Source: Endocalyx cinctus
Taxonomy: Eukaryota > Ascomycota > Sordariomycetes > Amphisphaeriales > Apiosporaceae
DNA: 64,000 nt
NCBI GenBank assembly: GCA_001600455.1
Contig: BCKC01000009.1
Coordinates: forward strand, 248,001 to 312,000
Reading direction: 5' to 3'
This document shows positions 1 to 13,541 of the stretch, piece by piece (position 1 is the stretch's first letter; each line of letters opens with the position of its first letter). Under the pieces are notes generated by a model, which saw only the letters and a list, made by a program, of their open reading frames with translations, searched no databases and was not told the origin of the DNA. The translations under genes and the position numbers were made by a program.

Positions 1-2957
1 CTTTCCGCAATCTTCGGGCTCTTTCCTCGGCGGTTTCAGGAGCTTGCGCTGGCTCATCTCGGGGCTTAGGCTTCTCGATAGGTTTAGCTATTTCGTCAAG
101 TAGTCCTAAAATAGAGGACCTAGAAGATTGTTGTTGTTGTTGTTGAGACTGCGGCTGAGACTCCACTTTCTTAGGTTGAGCCTTTACTGGAGCCCGTGAT
201 TTGCTGAGCAGCAACGATCCTGATGGTCGTGGCCTATTCTGTAATGTAACTGTAGGTGTTGTTGTGCTAGGGGTAGCGGAAGACGTCGGAGGTACCGTGG
301 ATGTCTTGGCAGTGGATGGCGCACCCGTGGCACCCTCTACGGCGACTTTCTTTGGTACGCGAGCATCCGGATCGTCGTCTCTAGGTCGCTTGGCAGGCGA
401 GCCCATGACATTCGTTTTTCCGGTGCCATTACTTATACTGCTCACTTTTCTGGCGGAACCTAGTCCTGAATAATCCGTAGGTTGTATCTTCTTGATTTCC
501 GAAGCTGCCTTCCGTAGAAGCCCTGTTGGCTTCGGTACAGAGTGTTTTTCTGCCAATCCGGCGCTCTTGGAATTCGTGGTCGGTTTCTTAGCAGCAGTGG
601 GCTGTGTCTGCTTGGCCTCAGAAGCAGCGCCGGCCTGTTTTTCCGTATTTTGAGCAGCATTGGCGAAGAACTTGTCGAGATCACTCTTTCCTTCTTCGTC
701 GATGTTGCTATAATACTTTGACCGCACCTTATCTAATTTCAGCCTATCAGTTAAGAAGGCTTTATCCACGGTAGTGATTTGCGACCAGAATTTGAGAATT
801 GATTTTGCAAATGGACTATTATAATCCCTGGCCGAGAGCTGAGATCGCCAAGCATTGCTAAGGATAATCATAAGACGCTCATCTATGCCCATATTCGGTA
901 ATATGCGCTGATCCCCATAGTCATTGGCCGTCTCGATGGCCGTACGCATTAGGAGGGTTGTTTGAGTCAATGATGTCTGCAGCTGGGCTTGATCTTTCTT
1001 TGTTGCTGTTTCAAGCTTCTGTCGGACATCTTTAACATCAGCCCATAATTTCAATACGTAGTTTGTAAAAGCACGCGTAGCATCGTGGACTTTCTGTCGA
1101 ATAGCAGCTTGGTCATTGCTGGCCACTTTAGAGTCTCTCCAAACAATCTTGATCACATCATACTCTACACGTTTGATAGGGTCTGAAGGTCGCGGTGTAT
1201 TCAGGATCTTTTGGAGGTAAAACTGTTAGCAGGTTTCGATTCTCTCTAGATACAATATGATCTAATAGACTAGGCTTACCTTTCGTGCTTTGATGTCGAT
1301 TTCACTTTCATCATCGCTGCTATCAGAATCGGAACTTAATTCCGAGGACTCGTCGCCAGCGATTTTCCTTTTCTTTGACGGACGGGTCTTCTCCGGCGCT
1401 GGGGTGGCTTCAGCAACTATAGATAAGGAAACACGTGAGTACGGATGAATAGCTAATAATGCAGTCTAGCTGGCCTATTGATGCCAGGGGGGGGGGACAA
1501 ACCTTCCAGAATTTTCGTGCCAGTCAATGCTACATGTTCATTTGCAAGCAAGGAAACTTGTCTCTGAATCTTTTCGCGGTCTGCAGGGGATACCGAGTTA
1601 TCGTCTAGTCTCTGCTTTAATTCCACATAATCTCGCTGGATTTCAGCAGGTAAGCCATGAGAACGATTAGGAAGCAATCGGGTCTTGATAGAATTATGTC
1701 TCGCTGTGCTCCTCTCTCGCTTGCCCGTCTTCAGTTTTTGGGTAGCCGCGACAGAAGTTGTTGCAAGAACGAGATTTGGACAACCCTCGATCTGCTGCCA
1801 GTTGGGACTAGGACTAGACGAAACAGCCGGATCCGAGGTCGAAATGTTTCCATTTGCTGCAGTGTGTGGTTGTGGAATACCTCCTTGTATTGGTCCGGAA
1901 ATTGGTTCGCCAGTATGAGCAGCGTTCCAAGGCATTCCCATAGTATTTTGTGGTCTCCCGACAGGCGCAATCCCGGGATTTGCCATTTGTTGACCCACGT
2001 AACCAGCAGGTAGATGACCTGATTGAGCACTGGGAGAATTAGAATGCATATGATACACTGGTTGGCTACTTCCAGGTCTAGGTATATGCTGAAGCGGTTG
2101 GGGTGGCATATTCGGGTGGTTCGTAGCCTGCATGATCCGGGTACTGTCGTATGGCGACGCTACACGAGTGTCAACTACATTTTCTATCGAACCATGTTGA
2201 TGATCTACGCATGATTAGCGCACTGTTTTATGAGTTGAAATGCCTCAAACTTACCCGTGGATGCTCTGTAACTCATCGGAGTGCCACCATTGTTGGTCGC
2301 TTGATGGCTTATGTTTCGATAAGCGGGGTGGGTAGGGGTGTTTTGCTGCGGTAGTGACTGTTCTCGTGGAAACTGTTGGTCTCGAGGGATGGGACTGTTG
2401 TATTGCTGGTATGCTTGCTGAGGAGGGTTCGGGGCAAAAACCATCTGTGATTGAGTGTATGGGTACTGAGTAGGATGGCCTTGAGAGGCTTGATCCCAAG
2501 GCAAGTTGCTAGATGCTTGAGATTGCTGTGGGGTGCCAGCACCTGATTGTCGGAGATGAGCCATGACATTTCCTTGCGCTTCCGATCCGTATAACGCATC
2601 GTTATTTGCGACAGGCGGTTGGTGGTGATACGGATTCCAGCTCGTAGGTTCTTGAGGGACGGAATTTGTGGTTGCAGGATAAGGATGGGGACTGTGAGTC
2701 ATTCCTAGATATGGACCTGCGTTGCTAACATTTCCATGATATGCCATGGTTTGCCCTCCATTGACATTACCGTTACCGTATGAGATCGGCTGCCTGTTGT
2801 TGACATTATTATCAAACGGAACACCCTGGCCGCCATTAAAGTTATAATTATATACGGATGCCTGGCCTTCATTGGCATTTAAGTCATTTTGACCATCCAT
2901 ATGGCCATGCCCATGACCATAGGCACTACTTAACCAATCATGAGGATTTTGTTCCAT
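1..2957 (-). CDS. PNUTS/Ppn1-like nuclear scaffold protein (partial, 3' end outside window)
   Basis: Four exons on the minus strand: 2957-2255, 2159-1503, 1416-1280 and 1207 to beyond base 1; introns of 95, 86 and 72 bp have GT/AG ends and splice in frame. About 901 residues are visible. The first 450 are Gln/Asn/Pro/Tyr/Gly-rich and probably disordered. Then come a basic patch (TRPSKKRKIAG), a Ser/Asp acidic run, and a helical domain from about residue 500 (start ILNTPRPSDPIKRVEYD) to about 625. A Thr/Pro/Lys-rich linker with a Gln run follows, then SILGLLDEIAKP and a charged ERARRLRK stretch at the window edge. From memory of the family, this order matches fungal relatives of the PP1-targeting subunit PNUTS/Ppn1 of the cleavage-polyadenylation machinery. 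The expected C-terminal motif lies outside the window, so the name is inference. The start is the first ATG of the long frame. Confidence 0.6.
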
Positions 2958-3554
2958 TGTAAAGGAGACGAATGGCGATGATGGTCACTGATGAAGAGAC
3001 CCCTGTGTACGGTCACGTGATGAAGATGTGTTACTTGTTACTTTACTGTTGTTAGTTTCAAACTTTCAAGGGGTGTTAAGCTATCAAAGCATCCGAATAG
3101 AATGCCTTAACGATGAACATACCAATAACTCAGGAAGCGACTAATATTAGCAGTTATTAAAATCGCTAATCGGATGATACAACAATATCAGATACCTTGT
3201 CGCGCATATCCGAACACTCTGTTGTAATTGGTTTTACTGATAGGATCAATCCAGGACACAGGACACAGAAGGTGTGGGATTAGAAAAGAATAGGGGTGTA
3301 ATTAACAGGATAAAGTTTGTGGGGTACTAGTTATGAGGGCCTAAAGTGGCAATAGCGTAAGGATCTAAGCCAAAATAGGATTATTAGCTTCAACTCAAGA
3401 CAAATAGTAAAGAAAGAAAAGTGGTTGACGCTGAGGGGCAGCATTTCAAAATAATGGTTCAAGCTGGAGAGAGCACTCGAGAGATTATGGTCCGACTAGA
3501 CTTTATGGGTAAGCGTTATAGTAGACGCTCAAAACAAGGGAGAGAGAGAAAGAA

Positions 3555-3590
<36 letters not shown>

Positions 3591-6414
3591 GCAATAAATA
3601 TGCCGACAATGTTGGTTGCGCGAAGATACGTGTGATCCGGAGTTGCGAGGTTGACACATATTATTAAATAGTAGCGACGGTTGGTAGTCGATAGGTATCA
3701 TTTATATATGTTATAGTCGACGACACAAATGCGTGCCAATTTTTTAAGAGCTCAAGTCGATATCGAAAAGAATTTAAGCTGGCATCTATAATTCGAGACT
3801 CTGCGATAACAACAGGTAGGTTTCGCTACTCATCAAGGTCCCCCTAGATGATGCTCACCGCATGTGCTTCGCTGCATGGTAGGCTTAGTATATAAGAATG
3901 TGTAAATTTCGGCCTGGGCGTGGTTTTTGACACGGAGATGGCCTATTTAAAAAGGATCAAGAATCGGAAAACGCAATCAAGATCTTAGTAGATGAGCTTA
4001 GTTGTGCGATTGATCGCCTCTCTCTCTCTTTCTTTCTCTCTGCCTCACCATCTGTTTCTTAAGCCTCTTTCTTTCACTCTCCTACCATTGATAAGGTAGG
4101 AATTTAGGAGTTACTTTATTTGGGCAACAGTATTGGCTTTGTAATTAGTATTAAAAAAAAAAAAGTTGAACCAGTCTCTCGAGTGCTCTCTTTCTCTCTC
4201 TCCCCATTTATTTTCAGTCTTTTCATGTAAGTTGATTTATGCTGTGATGCCATGTCATGTGAGATTGCAAACTGTCAGCTCTCCTGGTTGGCTGTCTCCG
4301 ATACCCCGGCCAATGTGCAAATCAACCGCAACAAAAATTGGACATTTAGAGGGTGTGGAGAATGTTCAACCATCATGGTAGAGGGTTGATTGACAAGAGG
4401 CCAAGGCCTCGAAAAATGACAATATTCCCATGCATGTACACCACATACATATTTCTCTCCGCGTTTTCTTGTTTTTGTTTTTCTTCTAAAAAAACGAATT
4501 GTATGGATACAGAACGTCGCAGAATTTCCAAAAGAACAAAGGATTAAAAATGATAGTGCAAGTGCATTTTTTAGGAGGGTGGGGATTAAAAAAAGAAAAA
4601 AAAAGAAAAAAAAAAGAGAGGGGTTTTTTTTAAGGGGATTTATTGTTTTAGTTCATACCCTTGGACAAGTAATTTCGGCTCTCCCAACCACTGCTGCTTC
4701 TTCGTATTATGCAAACGACAACCTCTCTCGTCATACTCTCATTAGGTTGAGATATATGATAATTTACGACATTTAGCTTCCGATAGCAACTAAGTAATGA
4801 ATGAGATATAAAAAAAAAAGAATCTGTCTATGCTGGGTTTCCTTAGAAGTGAGTAATGTGTAAATCAAGAAAAGAAGGACCTCTTATTTAATGGAAAAGC
4901 TGTTTGTTGAATTAGAAAAAAAAAAGAGGGTAGCAAGACGAAGCGATCGGTATTTCAACTTCTAAAAGCGACAGAAAAGATAGGCAAATATGGATGAACC
5001 ACGTAACAAACGGGTTCACTTCCTTTTTTTTAAGAATCGATAGAGCGATTATAATAGATAGAAAGAAAACGAGAGAATTAATGATCGTTACTTAATGAGG
5101 TTTTATTGCCTGAAGTTTTAGAATTATTGTGGATTAGAAGAAAAGAAGAAAAGGCGAAGATTTATGAGTTGAACTGTTTTAACTGTTTATATCAAGAGAT
5201 GGTTGAATTAGGAAGAAAAAAAAAAAGAGGAAGAAAGAGAAGTGAAAAAGGAAGAAGCGCGTCGGGGACTGACTGAGACTAGGCTCTCTTTTTAGCGGGA
5301 TTGATAGGGGATGATTGTAGCGTGAGGATAATCTGTGTCTGGCTGGTCTGGCTGTCTGGCAACTGGGCAACTTATTTTAGTTACAGCGCCTGTCTCATTT
5401 TATTACTAGGAATGTACATTTGGAACGTTGGTGTGGGCCTGATAGTACTACTATACGGATACATACGGAGTAGGTAGCCTACTAGGTACTTCAGCTTATT
5501 ATTACGAGGTAACCAAGCATATATAAATACCTAGGTACCTAGGTAGGTATACGTATCCTACATTAAGGGATTATAGACATAATACAATTATGTATTTACC
5601 TATTTCATTATTGTTCCTGGCCGCATAACATTACCACGATCACACAGATGGAAAAGAATTAAAACAATATCATGTCACACACATTTTTTGCTATTCTACA
5701 CAGTACACGTATATACAAAAGCAGATCAAGATTAGAGTTAAGAATGTGCTATCTTATTATGCGATAGGTACATGTCCCTACTATAAGTAAGTATCAGGTA
5801 CCTAGGCTGCTAGGTAGGTACTGTGTCATCGCGTAGGAACTTGAATGCCACTAAATAGCTTATAATTTCAGGTACTAGTACTTTATCAATTGGATATCAA
5901 AATAAATACTCTGTACGGAGTAGCGTTGACATATGCAGAAGTACTAAGTGACCAGTCAGGCAGTGTGGGTACAGATTGCAAGGCTACCAAGCTAAACCCA
6001 TCATAAGTTGAGCGAATCAATCATAACAACTATACACTTTTTAATTGAAGCCTTTCGCATACGTAGTCACAGAACATCCTTCATCGAAAAGAGTGTGTCG
6101 TTTCTCTTCGCTCTCTTCTCAAATAACCAGATTAGTTAATGGCATGATGTGGAATTTTACGATCCTCTCTACTTGATTTGTGAATTATAACAAAGACATA
6201 CAATTCGCCTTGTCTTCTTTCATTCTGACCACCGGAGCTACGTCGTAGCTAGGAGCTAACTTAACTACCTAAGTAGCTAGCTATCATCTCCCCCAACTCT
6301 CAAACCGATAGCTGCTTACCGCCATTCCTCCATCGACCTCGTTCCTGCGACAATTTTAAGAGAGTAGAGAAGCGGTATAAGCATTCGAGACCTACCGGCA
6401 ACATATCCTCCATC
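2958..6414. other. Long AT-rich divergent intergenic region
   Basis: This 3.46 kb spacer separates two divergently transcribed genes (PNUTS-like on minus, SLY1 on plus), so both promoters must lie here. It holds a GA-type microsatellite near 3541-3590, a pyrimidine tract near 4017-4070, several A/T homopolymers, clustered CTAGGTAGGTA-like motifs around 5525-5560 and 5800-5825, and two copies of TACGGAGTA (5464, 5914). Its open frames are short, lysine- or serine-rich and unlike proteins. I see no supportable gene. Confidence 0.6.
3541..3590. repeat. GA-rich microsatellite
   Basis: About 50 bases of almost pure GA dinucleotide, with a few AAAG/ATAG interruptions at the left end. A Ser/Leu-rich open frame read across it on the minus strand is an artefact of the repeat. 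Confidence 0.9.
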
Positions 6415-8843
6415 ATGGCGACCCCGGGTAATTCGCTACGAGATCGCCAAATAGGTTCGTTCGATACCACCACCCCCCACCACATTCATATATCTCTCCA
6501 ATATGTGTATGTTACGTATCTCTATATACCATACTTACGAAGCACGTGTTTTTATAGTTTCTCTCCGAAAGATTCTAAATTTAAACGAAAACCTCGCGCA
6601 AACTGAAGGAGACGACTCACATCCAAATGGCTTGGCCCCCGCCGGTCCCATATTGACTCCTGATGGCCAACCCATATGGAAAGTCCTCGTATTCGACGAC
6701 CTAGGCAGAGATGTGATAAGTAGTGTCCTTCGAGTCAGCGACTTGCGCACCATGGGTGTCACTATGCATATGTATGTTTTGTTTGCTTAGATACTGTTCT
6801 TTGCCGAGTATTAATACGATTAAATCTGCTTTACTGACCCTTGACTTTTCTTCCATAGGCATACTGCCGCTAATAGGCACCCGATTCCCGATGTCCCTGT
6901 CATATATCTCGTCGACCCGAGCGCGAAGAACTTAGAAACCATAACGACCGATTTACAAAATGGACTTTATTCTCCGGCGTATATTAATTTCCTCTCCTCC
7001 ATACCGCGCCCTCTCCTCGAGGATTTCGCCTCCCAGACAGCGACTGCCGGTACTTCAGAACATATCGCCCAGCTATTTGACCAATATTTAAACTTTATAG
7101 TGGCCGAACCGGATCTGTTCAGTCTGGGGATGCAAAAGGAACACACATATTGGGCGTTGAACAGTGCCAAAACTAAAGACGAAGAGTTGGATCATGTCGT
7201 TGATCGCATAGTTAGTGGTTTGTTCAGCGTCATTGTCACGATGGGTACGTCATTGTTCTAGCGCGTTGGCAGACGCCATGCTGATTGATCTAGGCGTTAT
7301 TCCAATAATACGATGTCCGAAAGGAGCTGCGGCGGATATGATTGCAGGGAAGCTTGACCGCAAACTTCGCGATCACGTACTCAATTCGAAAGACAACCTC
7401 TTCTCATCCAACGCTAGGCCGGCCTCCTCTGCGGGAACGCCCACTTCACGACCTGTCCTTGTCATCCTCGACCGAAACGTAGATCTCAACCCCATGCTCT
7501 CACACTCTTGGACATACCAATCACTGGTCCATGACGTCCTCAATATGAAGCTGAACCGAATAACTATCGAGACACCGGTAGACGAACAGAATCCCGCGAA
7601 AGGTGTTACGAAGAAAGCCTACGACTTGACCGCCGCTGACTTCTTCTGGGAGAAGAACGCCGGGGTGCCTTTCCCTCAAGTAGCCGAAGACATTGATGCC
7701 GAACTCACTAGATATAAGGAAGACGCCGCCGAGATTACAAAGAAGACTGGTGCCTCGTCCATAGAAGATCTCCAAAATGACACGAGCGCGAGCGCGCAAC
7801 ACCTCAAGGCCGCGATAACCCTGCTACCAGAATTACGAGAGAGAAAGGCGGTGTTGGATATGCACATGAATATACTTGCTGCGCTACTCACAGGCATCAA
7901 AAACCGGCAGCTGGACAATTACTTCCAGATGGAAGAAAACGTAATGAAGCAGACTAAGGCCCAAGTCCTCGAGATTCTCAAGGATAATTCCAAAGGCGAT
8001 GATCCGCTAGACAAGTTACGCTTCTTCATAATCTGGTTCCTCAGTACCGAACAGGAAGTAAGTCGAGCTGAATCAGCTCAGTTTGAGGAAGCCCTTACGG
8101 CGGCTGGTGTGGATACCACGTGCCTTGCCTACGTTCGACAGTAAGTAGAATGATGCGCTTGCCTTGTATTACTGATTAATTGCCTAACTGAGTAAAATAG
8201 AGTACGTGCGACGACAAAAATGACCCAACTGACAACAATCAACAATCCTTCTCAGCCGTCATCTCAATCTACCGATCTCTTTGGTCGCTTCTCTTCCCTC
8301 TCCACAAGATTCACAGACCGTCTGAAGGAAACAGGTGTAGGGGTACCGACAAATCTGGCTTCCAACTTGGATTCTCTGATTGGAGGTATTAAGAACTTCC
8401 TCCCTGCGAATCGTGATCTGACTATCACCAAGATAGTCGAGTCCATCATGGATCCGCAGACGGCTTCTACGTCGGCTATCGCCAAAACGGAGAACTACCT
8501 ATACTTTGATCCCCGCAGCGCAAACGCTAGGGGCTCCATGCCGCCGCCCAGCGCCATCAGGGCCGGGGCCAGCACGCCCGGGTCCATGCCCGGCGCCACC
8601 CTCGGCGTTCAGGGTCCGGGGACGGGGGCGAGCTTCGGCCAGAGGAGGCAGGGCTACACGGAAGCGATCGTCTTCACCGTCGGCGGCGGCAGCATGGACG
8701 AGTACGGAAACTTGCAGGAGTGGGTGCAGCGCACCGGCGAGGGAAGGGCCAAGAAGAGGATCGTATACGGGAGCACGGAGCTCCTCAACGCTAGGGAGTT
8801 TATCCAAGAAGAGCTCGAGAGGCTCGGGAAAGAGGTCCCGTAG
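6415..8843 (+). CDS. SLY1: Sly1-type Sec1/Munc18 protein
   Basis: Sec1/Munc18 (SM) protein that binds the ER-Golgi syntaxin (Sed5) and assists SNARE complex assembly in ER-Golgi transport. Five exons: 6415-6454, 6558-6771, 6859-7244, 7294-8140, 8201-8843; introns of 103, 87, 49 and 60 bp. The product is 709 residues, normal for Sly1. Visible family signatures are SLRDRQI split by intron 1, KILNLN, PIWKVLVFDDLGRDVIS, VPVIYLVDPS, GVIPIIRCPKGAA restored only by removing the 49-bp intron, KLDRKLRDHVLNSKDNLF, VLVILDRNVDLNPML, and TEAIVFTVGGGSMDEYGN near the C-terminus. The last exon carries a GC-rich Gly/Pro/Ser/Ala linker just before that block. The ATG at 6415 gives the expected short N-terminus. 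Identity is secure; the exon edges rest on reading frame only. Confidence 0.95.
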
Positions 8844-11410
8844 GATGGATACCTGTTGTAGATAAAAAAAAAATAAAAAAAAAAAAGAACCTAAATAAAA
8901 GTGGTGGCAGAGGGGGGAAAGGGGAAGCCGATATATAGAACGGCAAAAAAAGAATAAGACATGCACAAAAAGGGTCGACGATTAATGAGACCGAATATGA
9001 GTGTGAGAATCTTCGGACCATTAATAGTTGTATAATGGTCTTAGATGTACCTCAACTGTTTAAGGGGCATCACTCTGAATGGTTAACCTTGACCTCCTAA
9101 TATTATGTTGCGTTGACACCACTAAGATACGCCCCTCGTTTACATAGAGCTCGTTCTACATGTATTTTCTAAGTGTCAAATTTTTCAAATCTCTTTCCTC
9201 CTCCGCATATCAAGAAATGTAATCATCGACCATACGGCCTATATAATCGACGTCGTCCTTTCTCGCAGACTTTAGCTTAAAATCGTCTCAAAGACAATCC
9301 TTGCACAAGACTCAATGAAGATTTCAGACTCTTCAGTGCGAGGCGAAGAAACGCGTTTGAGATGGATAGTGCGCCTTTTAGAATTTAGGTCCGAAGCCAT
9401 GCACAAAAATGGCGTTTAACTCGTATTTTATGAATATTGGGTCAGGAGCGTACCAATTCCGAGTCTCGGTAATACACATTATGATACGTTTAATAACGAT
9501 GAGGAACGGCATCATATTCTGGCGTTCAGCATTGGTCCCGGTAAACCTCTGTATCACCGGCATCATCGCACAATCGGTTTCGTGACCTGATTTAAGCGAG
9601 ATGTCTCCTCCTGTTATTTGAGCTGCTCCTGGGGAGAGGGTGTAGGCTCCTCCAGCTGACAAATTCGACTGTCATCTTTTTTTTTCTACTGCCATAGTAG
9701 CTTCACCTTCTCTAGAAGGGGTGGTGACATGTTCTTGAGTATGATAGACATTAGGGAGTATTGAAAGATCTATATGATCTTTTAGGATGGATTGATTCTC
9801 ATGCATGGCACCAGACCCGCCGCAGGGGAAGGAGAGGGGGAGGAACTAACCGAAATACCTGTCTTTAACCTCCCTCAATACTCTCGCCTTCGAACCGAGA
9901 CTTTCAAGTTGAAAGTATCAGCAGACTGAGCGGTATTGGTTGACATGATCTGCTTATATAGACCGCTACCATACCACGGCTCTAGAGGTTTGTAAGCAAT
10001 TATCCAAGCGGTTATGACTTGGGCCAAACAAGCGCATAGGTAGATGTCACCTCAGAAATTTGAGCGACAGTTCATGTCATAGAATCACCTCGGTGACCGT
10101 CATGTCCTTGAGATTCTCTGGCGACCCTTAAAATGGTTAAGAGATTTTTAGCTATGATATTTCCAAATGGCGAGGGCTTAGACTTTTAATCGGGTAGAAA
10201 CTAGAATGAAGATCTCAAAGTCGACATGATACTGGTCAGGCTATTTGGTGTATTCCAGGTATTAGGGTATGTCGATAGCTTTCACAGTCCGAACCCTCGG
10301 CAAGGTCGCCAGAAAATCCCGTGTCTCTAGTTAGCTCACTACATTGCCCCCCTTTTTTCCATCTGTAATTACTATAGAGCAATTCTTTTCTTGTTTATTC
10401 TGTACATAGCGACCACACTAGTGTAGGAGAAAAGACAACGACCAGGACACACACACACAGAGAGAGAGAGGTAGATTCTCTCGAGGAGAAGGAATATTAC
10501 AGTGTTGAGGCGTCTTGAATGTTTGTATTGTCAAAGGGTTCGATCTTATGCTACATGAGAATACTTATAAATAAGAAAGGGTGTAGAGATGCAAAGATGG
10601 GCAGTAGCTATGCCGTAGTGTAAGGTGAGCCCAGTTACTTAGACACAGTTTAGCCCTCGCTGAGATAGATGTAAATTCTCTCAGGGTATGATAAACAATA
10701 TATTAATTTTTAACCTCCTCATTCTATGTATGGGCCGGGAAACTCCCATTTTATACTTAAGTTGACTATACTTTCACTTAAGCAACCCGGAGAGCGACTG
10801 TAACTACGCAACTAACATATCAATTCTTCCGACCTGAGAAAAAGAAAGCAACTACTAGAAAATGTGTAACTAGGCGAGTTGTGATGTAACTATAGTGCCG
10901 ATAGAGTAGTTGTACTAACCACCTAAATTCTTATCCCCCTTCACATAAACATCGAGAAAATCCCTTTCAACTCTAAGATAGTACAGTTATGCCAAAAGAG
11001 AATAGGAAACACGAAGCTGGAGACTCTGATATCCCGGTCACTCCAATATACCTCGGTCCTGTGATACGCAAACCCGTCATTGTGGCCGGTACAGGATGGA
11101 GGCCATTGTCCAAAGAACTCTCGAGGACGTCATGTACACCTAGAAATAGAGCCGGTACTCATGTATATAATAAATAATTACACAGCCTTCCTTGCCCAAC
11201 GTGCCGAACAGAGTCTGTCACCATATCCCTTCTTCCCTCTTTATTAACTACAACCGAAGTACCGAGACTGTGCAGAAATCCAGATCTCCTTCAACTCGTT
11301 TGACTAAGTCATCTAGTTCCCTGTCATTTAACCTGTAGTATTTTGGTTTTATCCCGTTAAGGGTTCATACCTTGTGTTAGATTATACTGACTTTAGCATT
11401 CTAGATCGCG
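8844..11410. other. Intergenic region, no supportable gene
   Basis: 2.57 kb between SLY1 and the sugar dehydrogenase gene. It begins with A-rich tracts after the SLY1 stop (about 8863-8886), a probable 3' processing region. A 94-codon minus-strand frame at 9378-9662 lacks an ATG at its start and resembles nothing I know. A short CA/GA microsatellite lies at about 10447-10470. A 62-codon ATG frame at 10989-11177 has no recognisable features. The promoter of the downstream gene should lie in the last several hundred bases. Confidence 0.5.
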
Positions 11411-12886
11411 ATGGGTGTCTTAATCACCGCGATCATGACGATGTTGCTAGGTATTGGTAAGCTTCTTAGATTGCTTCAATAATCTCGACCTGTAATACTA
11501 TTTCCCAAGGCTAATCTGAAAATCATTTACCAACGCAGCGAATACTTATGCAACCCTCGTTCCTTGCCCCGGCGTTTCAGTTCCTCTTCATCCCTTCAAC
11601 GTCGCCCCCGGCATCGGCGCAATCAAGGTAGCCGATCTCCTAGACCCTCGCGGCATCACCATAGATGCCTACGGCCGCCTCCTAGTCGTAGAGTCAGGCC
11701 ACGGCGTCGCCCAGCTCTCGATCGACGGCTCCTCGGGCTGCGTCGTCGCGTACAAGAATCTGATCGACGATCCCCAACTCAACCACGGCATCTACTTAGG
11801 AGGACCGTTCGGTCCTCTATACGTCAGCTCCCCGACTACGGTATACGCTTATCCGTACAACGAAGAGAGCGGGAGTATCACCGGAACGGGCGTCGCTGTC
11901 GTCGCCGGCATGGCCGCCGAGGGGCACGTCACGCGCACGCTCGTCGTCCCCCCGAACGCGCCCGAACTTCTCGTCGTTTCGCACGGGTCGGATGAGAATC
12001 TTGACTTGGACGCGGCGAACTCGTCCGTCGCGAGAGCGATTATCAAAGTTTTTAATATCTCTGAAACGCCTCCTGGGGGGTACGACTTCGTGACGGGTGG
12101 TTGGATGCTAGGGTACGGCCTCCGCAACGAGGTTGGCCTTGCGTTCGATGGGGACAATATGTATGTACATTTTTCTTCTCCGCCACGTGAGAACAATCAT
12201 AAAGTAGGAACGCGAAGTATCGTACTGATAAATATACACACTTTAGGCTCTGGGGCGTGGAAAACAGCGCCGATAACCTGATCCGCACCGCCAACGGCAT
12301 CACCACAGACGTGCACACCAACAACCCGGCAGAAGAGCTCAACTTCCTCGGCGACGTTACGATCCCAAAGGACGTGTGGTACGGGTACCCGTACTGCTTC
12401 ACCGTCTACGACCCTTCCGAATTTATCGACGCCGCGTTCGAGACCGGACAGCAATTCGTGCAAAGTCCCTCCTCCGTCGGGATAAACGACAGCTCGTGCG
12501 CGGCGTTCTCGACGCCGCCCGTACTTACTTTCCAAGCGCACACCGCGCCCCTCGACGCCAAATTCGACGGCGATTCACGGAATCTGTTTGTTACCATGCA
12601 CGGCAGCTGGGATCGCGAACCGCCTGCCGGATTCAAGGTCGTAGCCGTGCCGTTCCACCGTTCCGGCGGGGGAGGTTACACGCCCGTCGCTAACTTTTCG
12701 AACCCGCACGGGTATATCGACGTGTTCTTCCCGCTCGACGAGACTCGATGTACGACGACGACTTGTGCTAGGCCCGTGGGTCTGGTATTTGATAATTGGG
12801 GTCGGTTATACATGACGAGTGACGCTTCTGGAGAGTTGTTCCTGATTGCTGGTACTTCCTCGGACAAAATGTCACTGTTACAATAA
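11411..12886 (+). CDS. Secreted sorbosone/PQQ-type sugar dehydrogenase family protein
   Basis: Member of the soluble sugar (sorbosone/pyranose) dehydrogenase beta-propeller family, whose characterised fungal members oxidise sugars using pyrroloquinoline quinone. Exons 11411-11456, 11539-12160 and 12247-12886 encode 435 residues. The first exon is only 46 bases and supplies most of a signal peptide (MGVLITAIMTMLLGI, continued as ANTYA), so the mature protein is probably extracellular. Propeller-like blocks include LLDPRGITIDAYGRLLVVES, APELLVVSHGSDENLDLDA, GYGLRNEVGLAFD, LWGVENSADNL, DVWYGYPYCFTVY, APLDAKFDG, LFVTMHGSWDREPPAGFKV and ARPVGLVFDNWGRLYMTSD. No haem or cellulose-binding domain is fused to it. 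It lies upstream of a secreted esterase and a sugar-type transporter on the same strand. Family assignment is firm; substrate and cofactor are inferred. Confidence 0.88.
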
Positions 12887-13198
12887 TCAGGATCATGTTT
12901 ACAACATTTTCAGCTTCGTAATGATTAATTAAAAACCGCCTATTAACATAATCCGGTCTAGGAAAAAAAATCTTAGCTCATAGTGGATCTTTAATGGAAA
13001 CTAATGATGCGTAGTTGCGTTGGTGATACGATGTCACTGCTTAGTTCATCTATATTATAGCGGCGTGAAGTGGCGCAAAGTCGTAGCTATAGTCGTAGTA
13101 TTCAGCAAAGCTCCGCAAAACAGATACTTATTGCAATATTCCTTTCCCTTTCACCGCTATTAAGCAATACAAGAACAACTCCCCTATCCCCGGTTCTC

Positions 13199-13330
13199 TC
13201 AAGCAGCAATGGCAGCAATTGCAGTGGCAACAGCTGTAGTAAAGATGACAGTAGCAGCAACGGGAACAGAAGTAATGGCAGTGAAAGCAACAGGAACAAC
13301 GATAATAGCAGTAGAAACAGCGGTAAAGAA
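13199..13330. repeat. Imperfect AGCARYA-type trinucleotide repeat
   Basis: About 130 bases made mostly of degenerate AGC/AAC/AGT/GGC triplets, giving Ser/Asn/Gly-rich reading in one plus frame, Ala/Val/Thr in another and Leu/Pro/Ser on the minus strand. It is a decayed triplet microsatellite rather than a coding exon as far as I can tell. Confidence 0.6.
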
Positions 13331-13541
13331 TACTATGGGTAGAAACACTATAGTATTGATAAAGTGGCTAGAAGCGGATCTCTGTGAAGCGAATAGAGAA
13401 TAGAACATTAATAATAGAGGGAGGTAATACACTACTACTACTCCACACAATAGCACAGGGCCTCCAAAGGGCCAAAGCTGGTATATCTCCACACGTATAC
13501 CCATTCAAGTAATTTGCTTCTCCTCACTCATCTTAAGACGA

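Noticed and set aside
8499..8966. 155-codon minus-strand frame opposite the end of SLY1
   Set aside because: Antisense to a conserved Sly1 exon and running into the A-rich 3' flank; no features of a real protein.
9378..9662. 94-codon minus-strand frame between SLY1 and the dehydrogenase gene
   Set aside because: It begins with TTG rather than ATG, and I could not find a splice partner or family. It reads somewhat protein-like, so a search would be worthwhile, but it cannot be called.
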